Below, one piece after another: positions 22,385 through 34,643 of a stretch of DNA of 64,000 bases. The position numbers and the translations under genes were made by a program. Every line of letters begins with the position of its first letter. Within the stretch, counting starts at the first letter, position 1. The notes beneath the pieces were generated by a model. The model did not search any database and was not told the origin of the DNA. It was given only the letters and a program-made list of their open reading frames with translations. Source of the stretch: Diphasiastrum complanatum (Eukaryota; Streptophyta; Lycopodiopsida; Lycopodiales; Lycopodiaceae); NCBI GenBank assembly GCA_029204225.1, contig CM055104.1, positions 56,634,264 through 56,698,263 of the forward strand, given 5' to 3'.

Positions 22385-22707
22385 CGTTGCATCCGATGAG
22401 TTACATCTGACGAGTTGCATTTGATGTTGCATCCGACGAGTTACATCCGACGAGTTATATCCGACGAGTTGCATCTGACGAGTTACATCCGACGAGCTAC
22501 ATCACATGTTGCATCTAGACAAGTTACATTCGACGAGTTACATCCGATGAGTTGCATCCGATGAGTTACATCTGATATCCGACGAGTTACATCTGATGAG
22601 TTACAGTTACATCTGACGAGTTACATTTGCATCCGATGAGTTGCATCATCTGACGAGTTACATCCGGACGAGTTACATCTGACAAGTTGCATCTGATGAG
22701 TTACATT
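22385..22707. repeat. 14-bp minisatellite (GAGTTACATCCGAC type)
   Basis: About two dozen imperfect copies of a unit such as GAGTTACATCCGAC, with TTGCATCCGATGA and TTACATCTGACGA variants. It ends exactly where the RNase H of Copia element D breaks off. Related words (TCGGATGCAA, the reverse complement of TTGCATCCGA) occur at 43680-43770 and 45955-46060. Confidence 0.93.
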
Positions 22708-25160
22708 AGCTTTCCTATCCACTTTATCACTAGCAAAATCTGAGTCAGAATAGCCAACAATAGAAAGATCTTCACGTTTGTATAACAAGCCATAATCATA
22801 GGTTAAAGATTTGTACCTAAGTACCCTTTTGGCCATTTTCCAATGATGAATAGTAGGATAGCTTGGCTCAACTTATGAACACTAAAACTTACATCCGGCC
22901 TAGTTATGGTAAGCCAAATTAAGGAGCCTATAAGACTCCTAAAAAGAGTGATGTCCTCGAAGGATCTTTCATCACCTTTTTAGGGTCTTTTACAATTTGC
23001 TCCATAGGAGTATAGCATATTGAGCTTTTTTAACATTGAAAGAGCTTACTTGGATTGACAAACAAAAACTTTCTCATTATGGAAGTCAATCTCTAATCCT
23101 AAGATGTAATGAATTTTTCTAAGATCTTGCATCTTGAATTCTCTTCCAAGTGCAATTTTGGTTTCTTCAACTAAATTGATACACTTTCCTGTTAGGATAA
23201 TATCATCAACATAAATTAGAAGAATGACAATATCACTATCATAGAACTTGACATACAAGGAAAGATCATAGTTACTAAGATTGAATCCTAGTGAGATAAG
23301 GAAAGTGTTAAGTCGAGAATACCACGATCTTGGTGTTTGCTTTAGTCCATAGAGACTTTTGAAGAGCAAGCAGACTTTGGTCTTGTCTTGGATAAAGCTA
23401 GGAGGTTGTTCCATATAAATCTCTTTTTCTGGATATCCATTTAAGAAAGCATTTGAGACATCTAGTTGAAAAACTTGTCATTTAAAAACAAACAAGCAGA
23501 AATGATGACTCTTATTGATATCATCTTTGCAACAAGAGCAAAAGTCTCCTCATAATCAATTCCATAAACTTGGGCAAAGCCTTTTGCACAAAGTCTTGTC
23601 TTATACTTGTCAATTGTGCCATCTTGATTATATTTGACTTGAAAAATCGATTTGCAACCAATAGTATGCTTGTTGGATGGAAGAGCCACAAGCTCCCATG
23701 TCTTGTTGGCAATCAATGCATCATACTCCTCCTTCATGGCTAGAAACCATTATTTTGAGTTGAGTGCTTCATATACATCCTTTGGCTCTTCATGTGAAAC
23801 AAAATATGCACAATTAGTGGGGTTGAGTTCCACTTGTTTGCCTTTATCTCCATATGTGAGCCTCTTAGACTCAGATCTTTCTCTTTGTGATCTCCTTGGT
23901 GAGAAAACTCGAGGTGACTCCTCCTCAATTCTCGGCCCCATCTCTCCATGAAAATCTTCAAGGGTGATGATAGGAGAATCCTTTTGAGAATCTTTGATCT
24001 CGGCCTCATCAAAGATGTATTTTTAATTCTCATGAAAAATAACATCTCTACTCTCAATTGTAATTGAGGTAGAGGGAACATAAATTATGTATGTCTTCTT
24101 GTTGGATGAGTATCCAACCATGATCCATTTGACTGAATTTGGATCATCTCTTTTCCTTGTTTCCAAGGGTACATGAACAAAGCAAGCACATCCAAAAACT
24201 CTAAGGTGATCAACATCAGGTTTCTTCTTGAATAAGACTTCATATGGTGATCTTCCTACAAGTGTTCAGTGAGGTAATCTATTGCAAGATTAATTGCTTC
24301 TCCCCAATATTCAATAGGCAAAGAAGCTTCAACTCGGATTGCTTTAGCACATTCACATAGAGATCGATTTTTTCTTTCAGCAACCCCATTTTGAGATGGG
24401 AAATAAGCACAAGAAAACTCTCTTTTAATCCCTTCAACCTCACAATAATCATAAAACTTGTTGGAGATGTATTCATCTCCTCCATCACATCTCAAAGCTT
24501 TAACTTTGAAAGAAAATTGTTTCTCAACATAAGCTTTGAAACTAGAAAGTGTTCAAACACCATAGATTTTGAAGAAAGAAGGTACAACCAAGTATATCTT
24601 GTAAAATCATCAATGAAGGTAACAAAACCAGTTGCACCACCAATACTTTTTGAGGAAGAAAAATGAACATCCGAGTGAATTAATTCCAAAGGATGAGAAG
24701 TCTTAATAGAAGACTTTTGATATGGCTTTCTATGTGATTTTGCAATAGCACAAGCCTCACATGGCTTGATATCTTTGGAGAGTGATCTTGGTAGGCCAAT
24801 AGCCTTATCAGTCTTGATCATAGAAAACATAGATTTATAGTTAGGATGCCCCAACCTCCTATGCCATTACTCATCCTTAGACATAAAGGCAATTTCACAA
24901 AAGTTTGCATTCTCATAAGAATTTAACTTGACGATGCCACCATATCTAGATCCATTAGCTAGGATCTCTTCACCTTTCTTAATAAAGCAAGTATTGGCAT
25001 TGAATTTCACATCACAAACACAATCAAGCAACTTTCCAACAATAATCAAGTTCTTTGTAAGCTTAGGAACAAAAATAAGATATTGTATTTCACATGTGTG
25101 GATCCGAAAATAGCATTTAATGAGCATTCTACACACAAAATTGCAAGATATCACCAATGC
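22708..25160 (-). pseudogene. Copia element D: pre-integrase to RNase H (minus)
   Basis: From 25160 downwards: LIFVPKLTKNLIIVGKLLD, a stop (DE*WHRRLGHP), the pre-integrase CEACAIAKSHRKPY, integrase LELIHSDVHF, FIDDFTRYTWLYLLSSKS, LRCDGGDEYISNKF (family DSGGEY), QNGVAERKNRSLCECAKA, YWGEAINLAI, then the C-terminal VFGCACFVHVPLETRKR type sequence and IMVGYSSNKKTYIIYVP. The linker ends RRSQRERS. RT has NKTWELVALPS, KTRLCAKGFAQ, a break near 23460, SLYGLKQTPRSWYSRL and an intact YVDDIIL. RNase H starts MAKRVLRYKSLTYDYG and GYSDSDFASDKVDRKA and is then cut by the minisatellite. Gag and protease are missing: the frame joins directly to an LTR at 25085. Its sequence is close to element A but distinct. 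Confidence 0.88.
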
Positions 25161-25214
25161 AGTGCACCAATAGATAGATGACCCAAAAAAAACTCATATA
25201 TAAGCATGATATGA

Positions 25215-25288
<74 letters not shown>

Positions 25289-25557
25289 CTTCTCTTCCCA
25301 TGAGTTACATCCTTTTATAGCAGATCCAAACCTAATTTCAAACTTTGGTTTCTCTCCATAATAAAAAACCCTACTATTTTTGTGACTAGATTCAATGTCT
25401 CTATACTCAAATTTGAATCTACTAAAACTCGTGTACTACAATTTTCACACTTTATATAGGTTTGAAAAGTCAAACTCTAAGTCTAATATGAAATTGGCCT
25501 CAATTGCTAAATAAACAAATGTAGCAAATTTGACTCAACTAGTTGAAATCTTTCACA
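25085..25557 (-). repeat. LTR family 1, copy 2
   Basis: Matches 37230-37820 and 1490-1750. On the minus strand it starts TGTGAAAGATTTCAACTAG at 25557, has the TATA box TATAAAAGGATG near 25308-25320 and runs to about 25085, where it meets Copia pol without a primer-binding site. It contains the GA tract at 25216-25285. It is flanked on both sides by Copia pol of the same orientation. Confidence 0.85.
25216..25285. repeat. (GA)n microsatellite within LTR copy 2
   Basis: About 35 GA units, located between 'agcatgatatgagat' and 'tgcttctcttcccatga', the same site as the tract at 37384. Confidence 0.95.
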
Positions 25558-25790
25558 AAAATGACAAACTTTTGAGAAGAGGGAATGAAGATTTTGTAAC
25601 CTTTGCTTGCATTGCCATAGCCTACCATGATCCCTTCCATGGATGATGGATCCTCCTTGGTCCTTGTGTCCAAAGGGACATGTACTAGCAAATACATCCA
25701 AACGCCTTCAAATACATCCAAACACCTTCAAGTCTTTGAGATTAGGCCTTTCTCCATCCAACAAAACCATTGAACACAATACGAACTACC
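25558..25790 (-). pseudogene. Copia integrase C-terminal fragment (minus)
   Basis: On the minus strand, with frame changes: LLDGERPNLKDLKVFGC, then LVHVPLDTRTKEDPSSMEGI, IMVGYGNASKGYKIFIPS. This is the conserved 'VFGC..FVHVP...KGIFVGY' end of Copia integrase. It is cut at 25558 by the LTR. Confidence 0.75.
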
Positions 25791-27032
25791 CTCCAATTTG
25801 ATTGGCCTCGTCTGCCATAAAGCCATGAAAGTCTGTAGATGGATTGGCATTGTGTGTCAGTACCGAGTTTAACATTTCTCAAAAAGGTATTTGGGATGTC
25901 ATGTCTTCCTCTTTCATTTCACATATTGCGATTGTTAGCAATTCCTGCACACTGTGATAAATATAAAGAAGCAAGTTCAGCGTGCTTTCTCTCACACATG
26001 ACACATGTTAGGTACATAACAATTCTAGCATTACATAATGAGAACTTGAATCATCTCTGGTAGCATCATGACAGGATCATATTCCGTCAACTCTTTATCA
26101 CACAAGAAAAGCTTCAACATTTGACACATACTATTGTATACACATACTATAAGAAACACAACTTGAAAGCAACTACACCATACCAGTGTGGGTTAGTCAT
26201 ATCTTAAAGCACCTGCGTAAAGAGTTCGACTAAGTATTGAGAGACGGACAACCATACAGTCCTTGCATATTACTCTACTGCATATACCACATTCAGAAGA
26301 TATCATACTCATTAAATGGCACAAAACCAGTGTTGAGGAAAGTGTGTACCTCAGTACTGTTTGAAGGTTGTGCTCAGTGGGGAGGGGAGCTCCCTCAGAT
26401 TTTGGTCAAATGACCCGCATTTTGATGGACATGTGTAAGTGGGGCCCACGTTCTAATTCACAAAACATACTTCTCCCCACAGCTAGGGCCAGACCCATTT
26501 AGAGCGCTACTGATCTGATCTACAGCTCCATGGCCAATTAACAAGAGGTGAACTGCAAATAGAGTCGCCCACCCATCTGCGACCTGCAGAGATCATTGTA
26601 GTGTAGTGATGATTGAGATTGAGCTATGTGGCACATTTGCAGGTAGCCAGATCCCTCATGGTGCGCTACTGCTTCTGACCTGGCTTTCTCATGAAACGGT
26701 GAGCTCCTTCTGATGCTTGAATTTTTTTTGGTTTCCTTATGTGTGCGTTGAGAGCGTGGTGTTGCTAGTGAGAGGTCACTGGCCCATTGGCAGCCAGATC
26801 GCAGGCTTAGGAACAACAGGATAATACATTGTCGGTATTTGTTGTATTCAGGATGATATCGTCAAGATCTCTAGGAGGAAGAAATCGGCCTCTGCATGCT
26901 CCTTGAACATCTTTTGCGGCTTGTGTGAAAATGCTGCTAGGAATCTTATTTCTTGTTTCTTGTTTCTTGAATCTTTTTTTTGTTGTTTCTAAATCAGATT
27001 GCAAGGCACAGTGGAGAAAGAAGAGGGTGGGG
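25791..27032. other. No supported gene
   Basis: Somewhat less AT-rich than its surroundings, with short open frames on the minus strand (26538-27004) lacking any recognised domain. I could not assign it. Confidence 0.3.
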
Positions 27033-27630
27033 ACAGCTCCTGACCATTAGCGTGCTACCATTTTTTCTAGCTTTTTCTCGGACTTTATAAAACCATGAAA
27101 CAAAATTGGCAGCTCTAGACCATCAGCGCAAGCACTGATGGTCTGGAGCTACCAATGTTTCTTTAATTTCATACACAATACCATAAACAAGTAAAGAAAC
27201 TTAAACACAGTTGACAATGAAAATAAAAAGGCAGCTCTGGACCATCAACGCTGGCGCTGATGGTCCGGAGCTACCATTTTTTTCATTGTCAACTATGTTT
27301 GTCAAAAACAAGTTCACAAATGAAAAAAAAATGGAAGGTTCGGACCATCAACGTTCGCGCTGATGGTCTGGAGCTGTCATTTTTTCACAAAATTTGTGAG
27401 CTTGTTTTTGACAAACACAATTGACAATGAAAAAAAAATGCCAGCTCCGGACCATCAACGCCAGCGCTGATGGTTCGAAGCTGCCACTTTTTTTCATTGT
27501 CAACTGTGTTTGTCAAAAACAAGCTCACTTTGTCAAAAACAAGCTCACAAACGTAAGAAAAAATGGCAACTCCGGACCATCAGCGCTGGCGCTGATGGTC
27601 TGGAGCTGTCATTTTTTCACAAAATTTGTT
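27033..27630. repeat. Array of nested palindromes (five 40-nt cores)
   Basis: A 40-nt near-palindrome with arms AGCTCCGGACCATCA and TGATGGTCCGGAGCT occurs at 27111-27150, 27233-27272, 27336-27375, 27443-27482 and 27568-27607, with a decayed half copy at 27033-27058. Flanks are also inverted and alternate between two types: TTGACAATGAAAA / TTTTCATTGTCAA and GTTTGTCAAAAACAAG / CTTGTTTTTGACAAAC. As a result, palindromes of about 85, 120 and 129 bp (27210-27294, 27297-27416, 27398-27526) follow each other and overlap. The array has no coding meaning. A transcript from either strand would fold into serial hairpins. Confidence 0.95.
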
Positions 27631-29020
27631 CACTATCACAAAATTTGGTACATTTGTAGATCCATCATCTGCTTGTATAAGCTTACCCACACCGTGCCAC
27701 TCCTTGGCTGCTCGCTGGTCTATATTTGTCTGCTCGCTGGTCGCTCTCTCAAGAAATCGCTCTTCTCCTTGGCTTCTCGGTCCTTAACTCCTCTTCGTCA
27801 TTCTGCTCTCCTCTTGGCTCCTCTTCTTCGCACTTTTTGTATGTAAAGTTAGAGTTTCGAGTTCGAGTTTGGGTTTAGGTGATGAAGTAGCACCTGCCTA
27901 GCCCGAAGACAACCCTCGCAATTACTACTCACAACTCATCCATTTATGTATATTGGATCTCAATAACTGCTTGACTCATGCCTTAGAGCTAACCCCAGTG
28001 TAAGGACCTCTCCTTCAACTAACATATGCAACTGTTGTAATGGAGACATGCCACATCTCTTTTAAAGCAATAAAATCCCTTATCACTTTCTAGGTGTTCT
28101 GTAGATACGAAAACAAAGACTAGCTATATTATTTGATAGTGCCCTTACACAAATTTAAAGGAAAAGTAAAAACAGTAATTTTTTTTTCAAGCGTGCAAAC
28201 CAACTGAATGTGGATCTTCTACAAGTTGTTGGTCATACATTAGTTTGAGTGCCCTTAGTGGATAGACTTCGAAGTTGTCTGATATAGATAACTCGTTTAT
28301 ATTTAGCTATAAATACCAATCCAACTGCCTCATAATATAACTTATATAAATATATAAGCTCATATTTAACTAATATAGGTAATATAACAATATTATTACC
28401 TACAAAGTAAAGTATATAAAATGGTGACTGAATGTTGGGTGGCCAGTTATGACATTTAAGCATGCCTCCTAGAGCACCTCACCAAGGAGCCGTTGGATTC
28501 TATGGGAGCCGTAATGCATTAAATTAGCCGTAATTCACTAAGGGACGTGTGTCTGCATGCCAAGTGAGTCTTTCCAACACTGTTCTGTTTTTTCTCATTA
28601 CATGATTCACCTCCATCCTTGCAACTCACTTCTCATCCTTCTCATCCTTTCAACTCTCTATTGGCATATGCCTGCAAGACATTTTTTTATCTTTGGTGAC
28701 TAGCTCAAATTATCTCTCTGAATTCGTCATTGCAGTTATAGGAACCATCATTGAGGAGGCAAGCATATAAGCGAGACTGACTTTGAAAGGAATGACAACC
28801 GATCCAGTTATAGTACCTCTTGTAAATGGGAGAGGAGTAGTGACCCACAAGTCATTGGAGGTAATAACCCTGAACACTCATAAATTGTGCTCTGTGTTAG
28901 CCATTGTGCTCACAGAATCTGGCGATGACTTCGACTGCCAGTGGACATGCTAAATGATTTGGATGGTGAGATTATATATCTTTTGGATTCCAACATTTCC
29001 TCATATATTACATCATTGAG
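27631..29020. other. No supported gene
   Basis: Contains a CT-rich, leader-like stretch at 27690-27840 (repeats of 'ctgctcgctggtc' and 'ctcctctt') and AT-rich sequence after 28080. There may be an untranslated leader here, but no coding start could be tied to it. Confidence 0.3.
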
Positions 29021-29961
29021 ATGGTATACAAGCAACAAGCAGAAACTGTGGATAAAGACAAAAGATATATATCGAAATCTATTGTCATATCAAGCAATAG
29101 TTATTTAAGTGAGAGGACTTCATTTCTTTCCAAAGAAACAAAGAAGAACAGTCCATCATATTCTAATGATATGGAAGGCTTTGTCAATACTGGAAGAAGT
29201 GTCATTCCACTAATCTTGGAGAAACCAGGTCCAAGCATTTTGAAAAGCCTGCTAGTTAACGCAACCTCTCGTTATACGGTTGATGAGCTTTCACGAGAGT
29301 ACAATGGAAAAGTTGTCTTTAAGCTCCCGCCAACTTTTGGTATAAAAATCCCAATCTAGAGAAGTTAATGATGCGTTCCACTTTCAGACAAAGCACGAGG
29401 CCATGAAATGTTACAGAGACTGTGAATAACACAACATTTGGTACGCCTATGTACCATCAACCAGTCCACATGGAGGGTGATAGGGAGACTATGCGAAGAA
29501 AAAGAAAGCCTGGTAAAACTGTCGGAATCGAAGAGAATGCAAGCCATCGGCCAGAGTACAATTACGAAAATATATATAGAGGACGTCGTGCTATTCCTAA
29601 AAAAATCAATTTTGCCGCTACCCATAGGGAGGAGGAATGCAAGGTGGATGGGAAGCCAGTGGTTGAAGAGGACGTACACATAAATATGTGGGAAATACGA
29701 AGAACAACTGCCAATAGTCAAGTCAAGTGTCTTGGGTTGATTCCTAAAGAGGGTCCTTGTGAACGTCCTATTGGTTGTTCAATGAGAGGTATCGCAGCGC
29801 CTTCCTTCTACGGTATTAGAAAGCATATTAAAAGAAGCACTCCACAATTTATGTGGTTTTGTGCCAATGATTGCACACACACATGGAAAACAAACAAATG
29901 GATTACTCAAATGCCTCATAAACTTCCCAACATTTGGCCAGTCGCCAAAGGCACTAACTAA
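29021..29961 (+). pseudogene. Unrecognised open frames upstream of a SWIM relic
   Basis: Two consecutive frames, 29021-29359 (112 codons) and 29422-29961 (179 codons), in different registers. The second is basic and near its end has a cysteine pattern, CERPIGC ... MWFCANDCTHTW, faintly like a GRF-type zinc finger. Together with the SWIM finger 270 bp downstream this may be one decayed protein, for example of a MULE-like element or a host SWIM protein. No transposase catalytic domain was recognised. Confidence 0.4.
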
Positions 29962-30232
29962 CTCAACAGGAAGCTGACATCCTGACACGTGGAGGTTATG
30001 TCTTACAAACGCAGGTTGTGGATGGGGGCGAGCCACCAATTTCTCATGAAAGGGGTGCTGGTGCATCAAACTCTCATGAACAACATTGCACACCAGGGCA
30101 GCACCCACCAGGACATGGCACCACTAAAGATCATGACTCATCTTTTCCAAACACAAGAGACACTCTACCACCCAAAAGACGATTTAAAACCAGAACAACG
30201 ATCTCACTCAAGGCACAACAACGCATTGATCG

Positions 30233-30505
30233 GTGTCTTACTATGTTGGCCAGGTGAAGGCTGTTAAGTGTGTCAAAGAAGGACACCATGAAATCTTCAC
30301 CACTACAACATTTTGTTTAGACCACGAGGGAGAGTATGATGTTAGCATAGCACAACAACCGTCTTGCACATGTGCGGATTTTCAAGCTCGTCACACGGAG
30401 GGAAAGCCGTATCTAGCATGCAAACATTTGTACTATGTTATTCTTAAACATGTTTATTCACCAATCACTTCTAATAGAAATCAAGGTGTTCCAAGCTCTC
30501 TCTAG
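30233..30505 (+). pseudogene. SWIM zinc-finger fragment
   Basis: Contains YDVSIAQQPSCTCADFQ followed by YLACKHLYYVI, the CxC...CxH arrangement of the SWIM finger. SWIM fingers occur at the C-terminus of MULE transposases, FAR1/FHY3 proteins and others and are DNA- or protein-binding. The frame ends TAG at 30503-30505, shortly after the finger. Confidence 0.65.
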
Positions 30506-31539
<1,034 letters not shown>

Positions 31540-31574
31540 TTTTGATCATTTACAAGTGAATTTCTCAAAGGAAA

Positions 31575-32251
31575 ATGACTTCTTTGGGTTCCATTTTGTT
31601 GGATCATGGTGAGAGATTGAACATCTCCAATTATGCTATTTGGAAGGTAAGGATGGAGTCCATTTTGGTACTCCAAGATCTGATGGAGATTGTGCTAGGA
31701 CTTGAGGAGAAGCCTCAAGTGCTCCAAGAGGTCCAAAACTACAAAAATAGGGCTAGGATGGCCCTACATATCATAAAGATGAATGTTTCCAATGAAGTGT
31801 TGAGGGAGATTGGCTCATGTACCTCATCCAAGGAGGCTTGGAACAATTGAAATCCATCTATGAGACAAGGAACACATCAAAGTTTCTCACACTAATGAAT
31901 CAAATTTTTCAAAGCTTCCTAAGGAGTAATGAGAGTGCCTCAAGTTATGTTTTGAGAGTCAAAGATCTTCATAGAGAGCTTGCTTACATAGGAGACCACC
32001 TCAATTCAAGAGAGCTAGTGCAAGTGATCCTAAATGGATTGAAGGATGATGGAGAGGTGAAGGCATATTTCACAAAGGACAAGCCAAGACGAAGGGGCAA
32101 AGAGCCTCATCAACATTTCAAGAAGGACAAGTCAAAGGTGGAGAGTGATGGGGAGTCCTCACAACCATCAACAAGTTGCAAATCCAACAAGAAGTGTTTC
32201 TTTTGTGGTAAGAAGGGGCATTTTGCTTCTAATTGTTTCAAGAAGTTGTAA
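31575..32251 (+). pseudogene. Copia element E gag (broken, pol absent)
   Basis: Opens MTSLGSILLDHGERLNISNY with 'AIWKVRMESILVLQDLMEIV', closely related to the gag of A and F. A frame change lies near 31845 (EAWNN, then LEQLKSIYETRNTS). It continues through SSYVLRVKDLHRELA and LVQVILNGL to the CCHC knuckle CFFCGKKGHFASNC and stops at TAA 32249-32251. No protease, integrase or RT follows: AT-rich sequence takes over directly. Confidence 0.85.
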
Positions 32252-32906
32252 GATGTAACATTTTGCAGATATTTAAAATTTGGATTGAGCATTGCAAGAT
32301 ATTTTAAAAATTTTATATTCAAATCACAAAAATAGTAGGAACATTAGTTGTGTGCAATTTGTTATTATGAAAGATAATTGTTAAATTAGGTGAATTTGAA
32401 AATTTTAAAATATTTTTAAAAAAAATTCAAAAATGCAATATAAAAGATTTTGATATAATTTCAAAACTTGTATGCGATTCATTGTTAATATTTTAAGATT
32501 TAAAAATTGTTACAAATGTAAGATTTAAAATTATTTGTTTATCTTATTAATATGAATCATCAATAAACTTAAATATCACAAAGAGGTTTGAAAATCATCA
32601 AGAAACAATCGCATATCCTTGTTTTTCCACTATTTGTGTTGTGATTTCTTGCGTTGAATGCTATCAATGAGTAATGTACTATAATCTCTGCTCATTTTCC
32701 GTACACTGACATTATTTCACGCATGTGAGGCCGCTCTTGAAGTATATTGATCATTAATCAAATTGTTCTTACTAATTAGATGTATTTTTTGATCTAGATC
32801 TAATTCTACACATTAGAATTGTGATTGATCTATCTAATTGGCATCCAACACCACTTGTGGATCGATTATAGATTCAATTAAGGTCCAAAATTTTCAGATT
32901 TCAACT
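32252..32906 (+). repeat. Probable 5' LTR of Copia element F
   Basis: AT-rich sequence that ends immediately before a primer-binding-site-like sequence and is followed by a gag start in the right orientation. It interrupts element E right after the zinc knuckle. The left terminus is uncertain (a TGTAACATTT near 32257 is one candidate) and there is no second copy in the window. Confidence 0.45.
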
Positions 32907-32918
32907 TGGTATCAAAGC
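32907..32918 (+). other. Primer-binding-site-like sequence (element F)
   Basis: TGGTATCAAAGC differs by one base from the initiator tRNA-Met site TGGTATCAGAGC and lies about 650 bp before a Copia gag. Confidence 0.7.
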
Positions 32919-33559
32919 CAAGCTGGTATTAAGTACAAGTGACAATGATAATGATCAATGAAAACACCCAAATTAGCAATTTTTTGCGTGCTTGATCTAA
33001 TCTTGTGAGGGCGAGCTAGAAGTGAGTGGTAGCATCAAATTTTTTGAATAAAATTGAGTTTTTGGCTGCAGATGTACTGTTCACATGTGTGAGTCCGTAT
33101 TGGACCTATTTGAGAAGAGCCTAACTTTGAATTTGTCCCAAATTTCACACACACATCTATTTTTCAAGTTTTTTGGTGCATTGTTTAGACTAGCCTCATA
33201 ATTTTCAAATCTATATTTATATCTTGTAATGATTCATTGTAGTGAATGTTTTGAAGCTCAAATCAGGCCCAAAAAATTGATTTATCAGATCTTGATAGAG
33301 AGTGAAAACTTCTAGAGAGTTGATTGGCCAAAAATCATAGATCTAGGGATGATTTGCTATAAATTGGTAGTGATCATTGTACCATCAATCTAGCTTTGTG
33401 CTAGTTGGATTGGGACGAGACTAGAAGCATCTAGAGTGCTAGAAGTCTACCTTAGATCATTCCATTGAGTGAAATCTTTGTGAATTTCAAGTCAATATTA
33501 TTCATTATGACATCCATTTCAAGTCAATATCAATATCATTCAAGTCAATATCATTTATT

Positions 33560-34500
33560 ATGACATCCATTGTTAGAAGCCAATGAGAGACTCACATCCA
33601 TTAACTATTCCATTTGGAAAGTGAGAATGGAGTCACTTTTAGTGCTCCATGATCTCTATGAGATTGTCCTAGAAGAGGAGGATGAACCTCTTGTTGGACA
33701 AGAGCAAGCTAGATACAAGAGAAAGGCTAGATTGGCCTTACATTGCATCAAGATGACTGTGAGCAATGACCTCTTGAAAGAGGTGTCATCTTTTGTCTCG
33801 GCCAAGGATGTTTGGGATTCATTAAAAGGCATCTATGAATCCTATAACACTTCAAGAATATTCATGCTTAGGAATCAAGTGCTTCAAAGCATGAAAGGAA
33901 GTGAGAGAGTGCACAAGAGTATATGCTTAGGATCAAATTTTTTAATAAAGAATTGGCTTCAATAGGATATGAGATCCAAGACAATGAACTTGTGCAAGTC
34001 ATTCTAAATAGACTTAGTGAAGATCATTCTAATTTAGTCCAAAGTTTTGTCATTCAAGATAAGCTACCTACTATTGACAAGCTCCATAATGTGCTTGTGG
34101 TCAAGGAGAGTAGGATGTTTCATCTCAAATCAAGGATGGGATCCATGTCCTTGCAAGGAGGTGATGAGAAGGCCAACTTCTCATTCAAAGGCAAAAAGAA
34201 GACTCACTCATCCAAAAAGAACCAAGACAAGGAGGTCGGGGACAAGGAGGGTGGATCAAGCTCCAAAGGCAAATCCAAGAAAGAAAAATCAAAGCTAAAA
34301 TGTTTCTTTTGTGGCAAAAAATGACATTTTGCTTTCGAGTGCTACAAGAAGAAAAATTCTCAAGAGAAGGAAAAGCGAGGCAATCTTGTGATTGAGGAGG
34401 AGGAGGATGATTGCAACTCTCATCCTTGATGGCAATTACAACAACAACATCAAGCAAGGACATATGGTGGATTGATAGTGGGGCTAGGGGCTTAACAAGT
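33560..34500 (+). pseudogene. Copia element F gag and protease start (broken)
   Basis: The expected start ATGACATCC at 33560 is followed by a frame change, then LEANERLTSINYSIWKVRMES, LYEIVLEEEDEP, DVWDSLKGIYESYNTS. A second frame change lies near 33930, followed by FNKELASIGYEI and LVQVILNRL. The zinc knuckle reads CFFCGKK*HFAFEC: the glycine codon of GH is a TGA stop. Near 34455 the protease start DIWWIDSGAR is visible, and coding homology ends at about 34500. The 33480-33570 leader contains small local duplications of 'caagtcaatatcatt' and 'attatgacatccat'. Confidence 0.85.
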
Positions 34501-34643
34501 TGCGAGTAACGGATGTCGGAGTTTTGTGAGTTTTTTTTGTTTCCAAATGATCATATGTCGAGGAGAACAATTCTTTGTAATTTGGCCAAACAAAATTGAA
34601 GCCAAGTATTCTCTTGTGGTCGAGATTCTCAAATAACAAAGAA

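Noticed and set aside
22385-22836. RNase H frame continuing through the minisatellite
   Set aside because: The in-frame text is only the translated repeat and has no RNase H residues beyond DRKA.
27033-27630. CRISPR-like array
   Set aside because: The repeats are palindromic at about 104-125 bp spacing, but the spacers are themselves inverted copies of each other and this is a eukaryotic nuclear sequence.
27421-27846. Open frame of 141 codons over the palindrome array
   Set aside because: The frame is a by-product of the palindromic repeats and shows no protein-like pattern.
29365-29721. Minus-strand open frame of 118 codons
   Set aside because: It is a shadow of the plus-strand coding-like frame 29422-29961 and has no domain.
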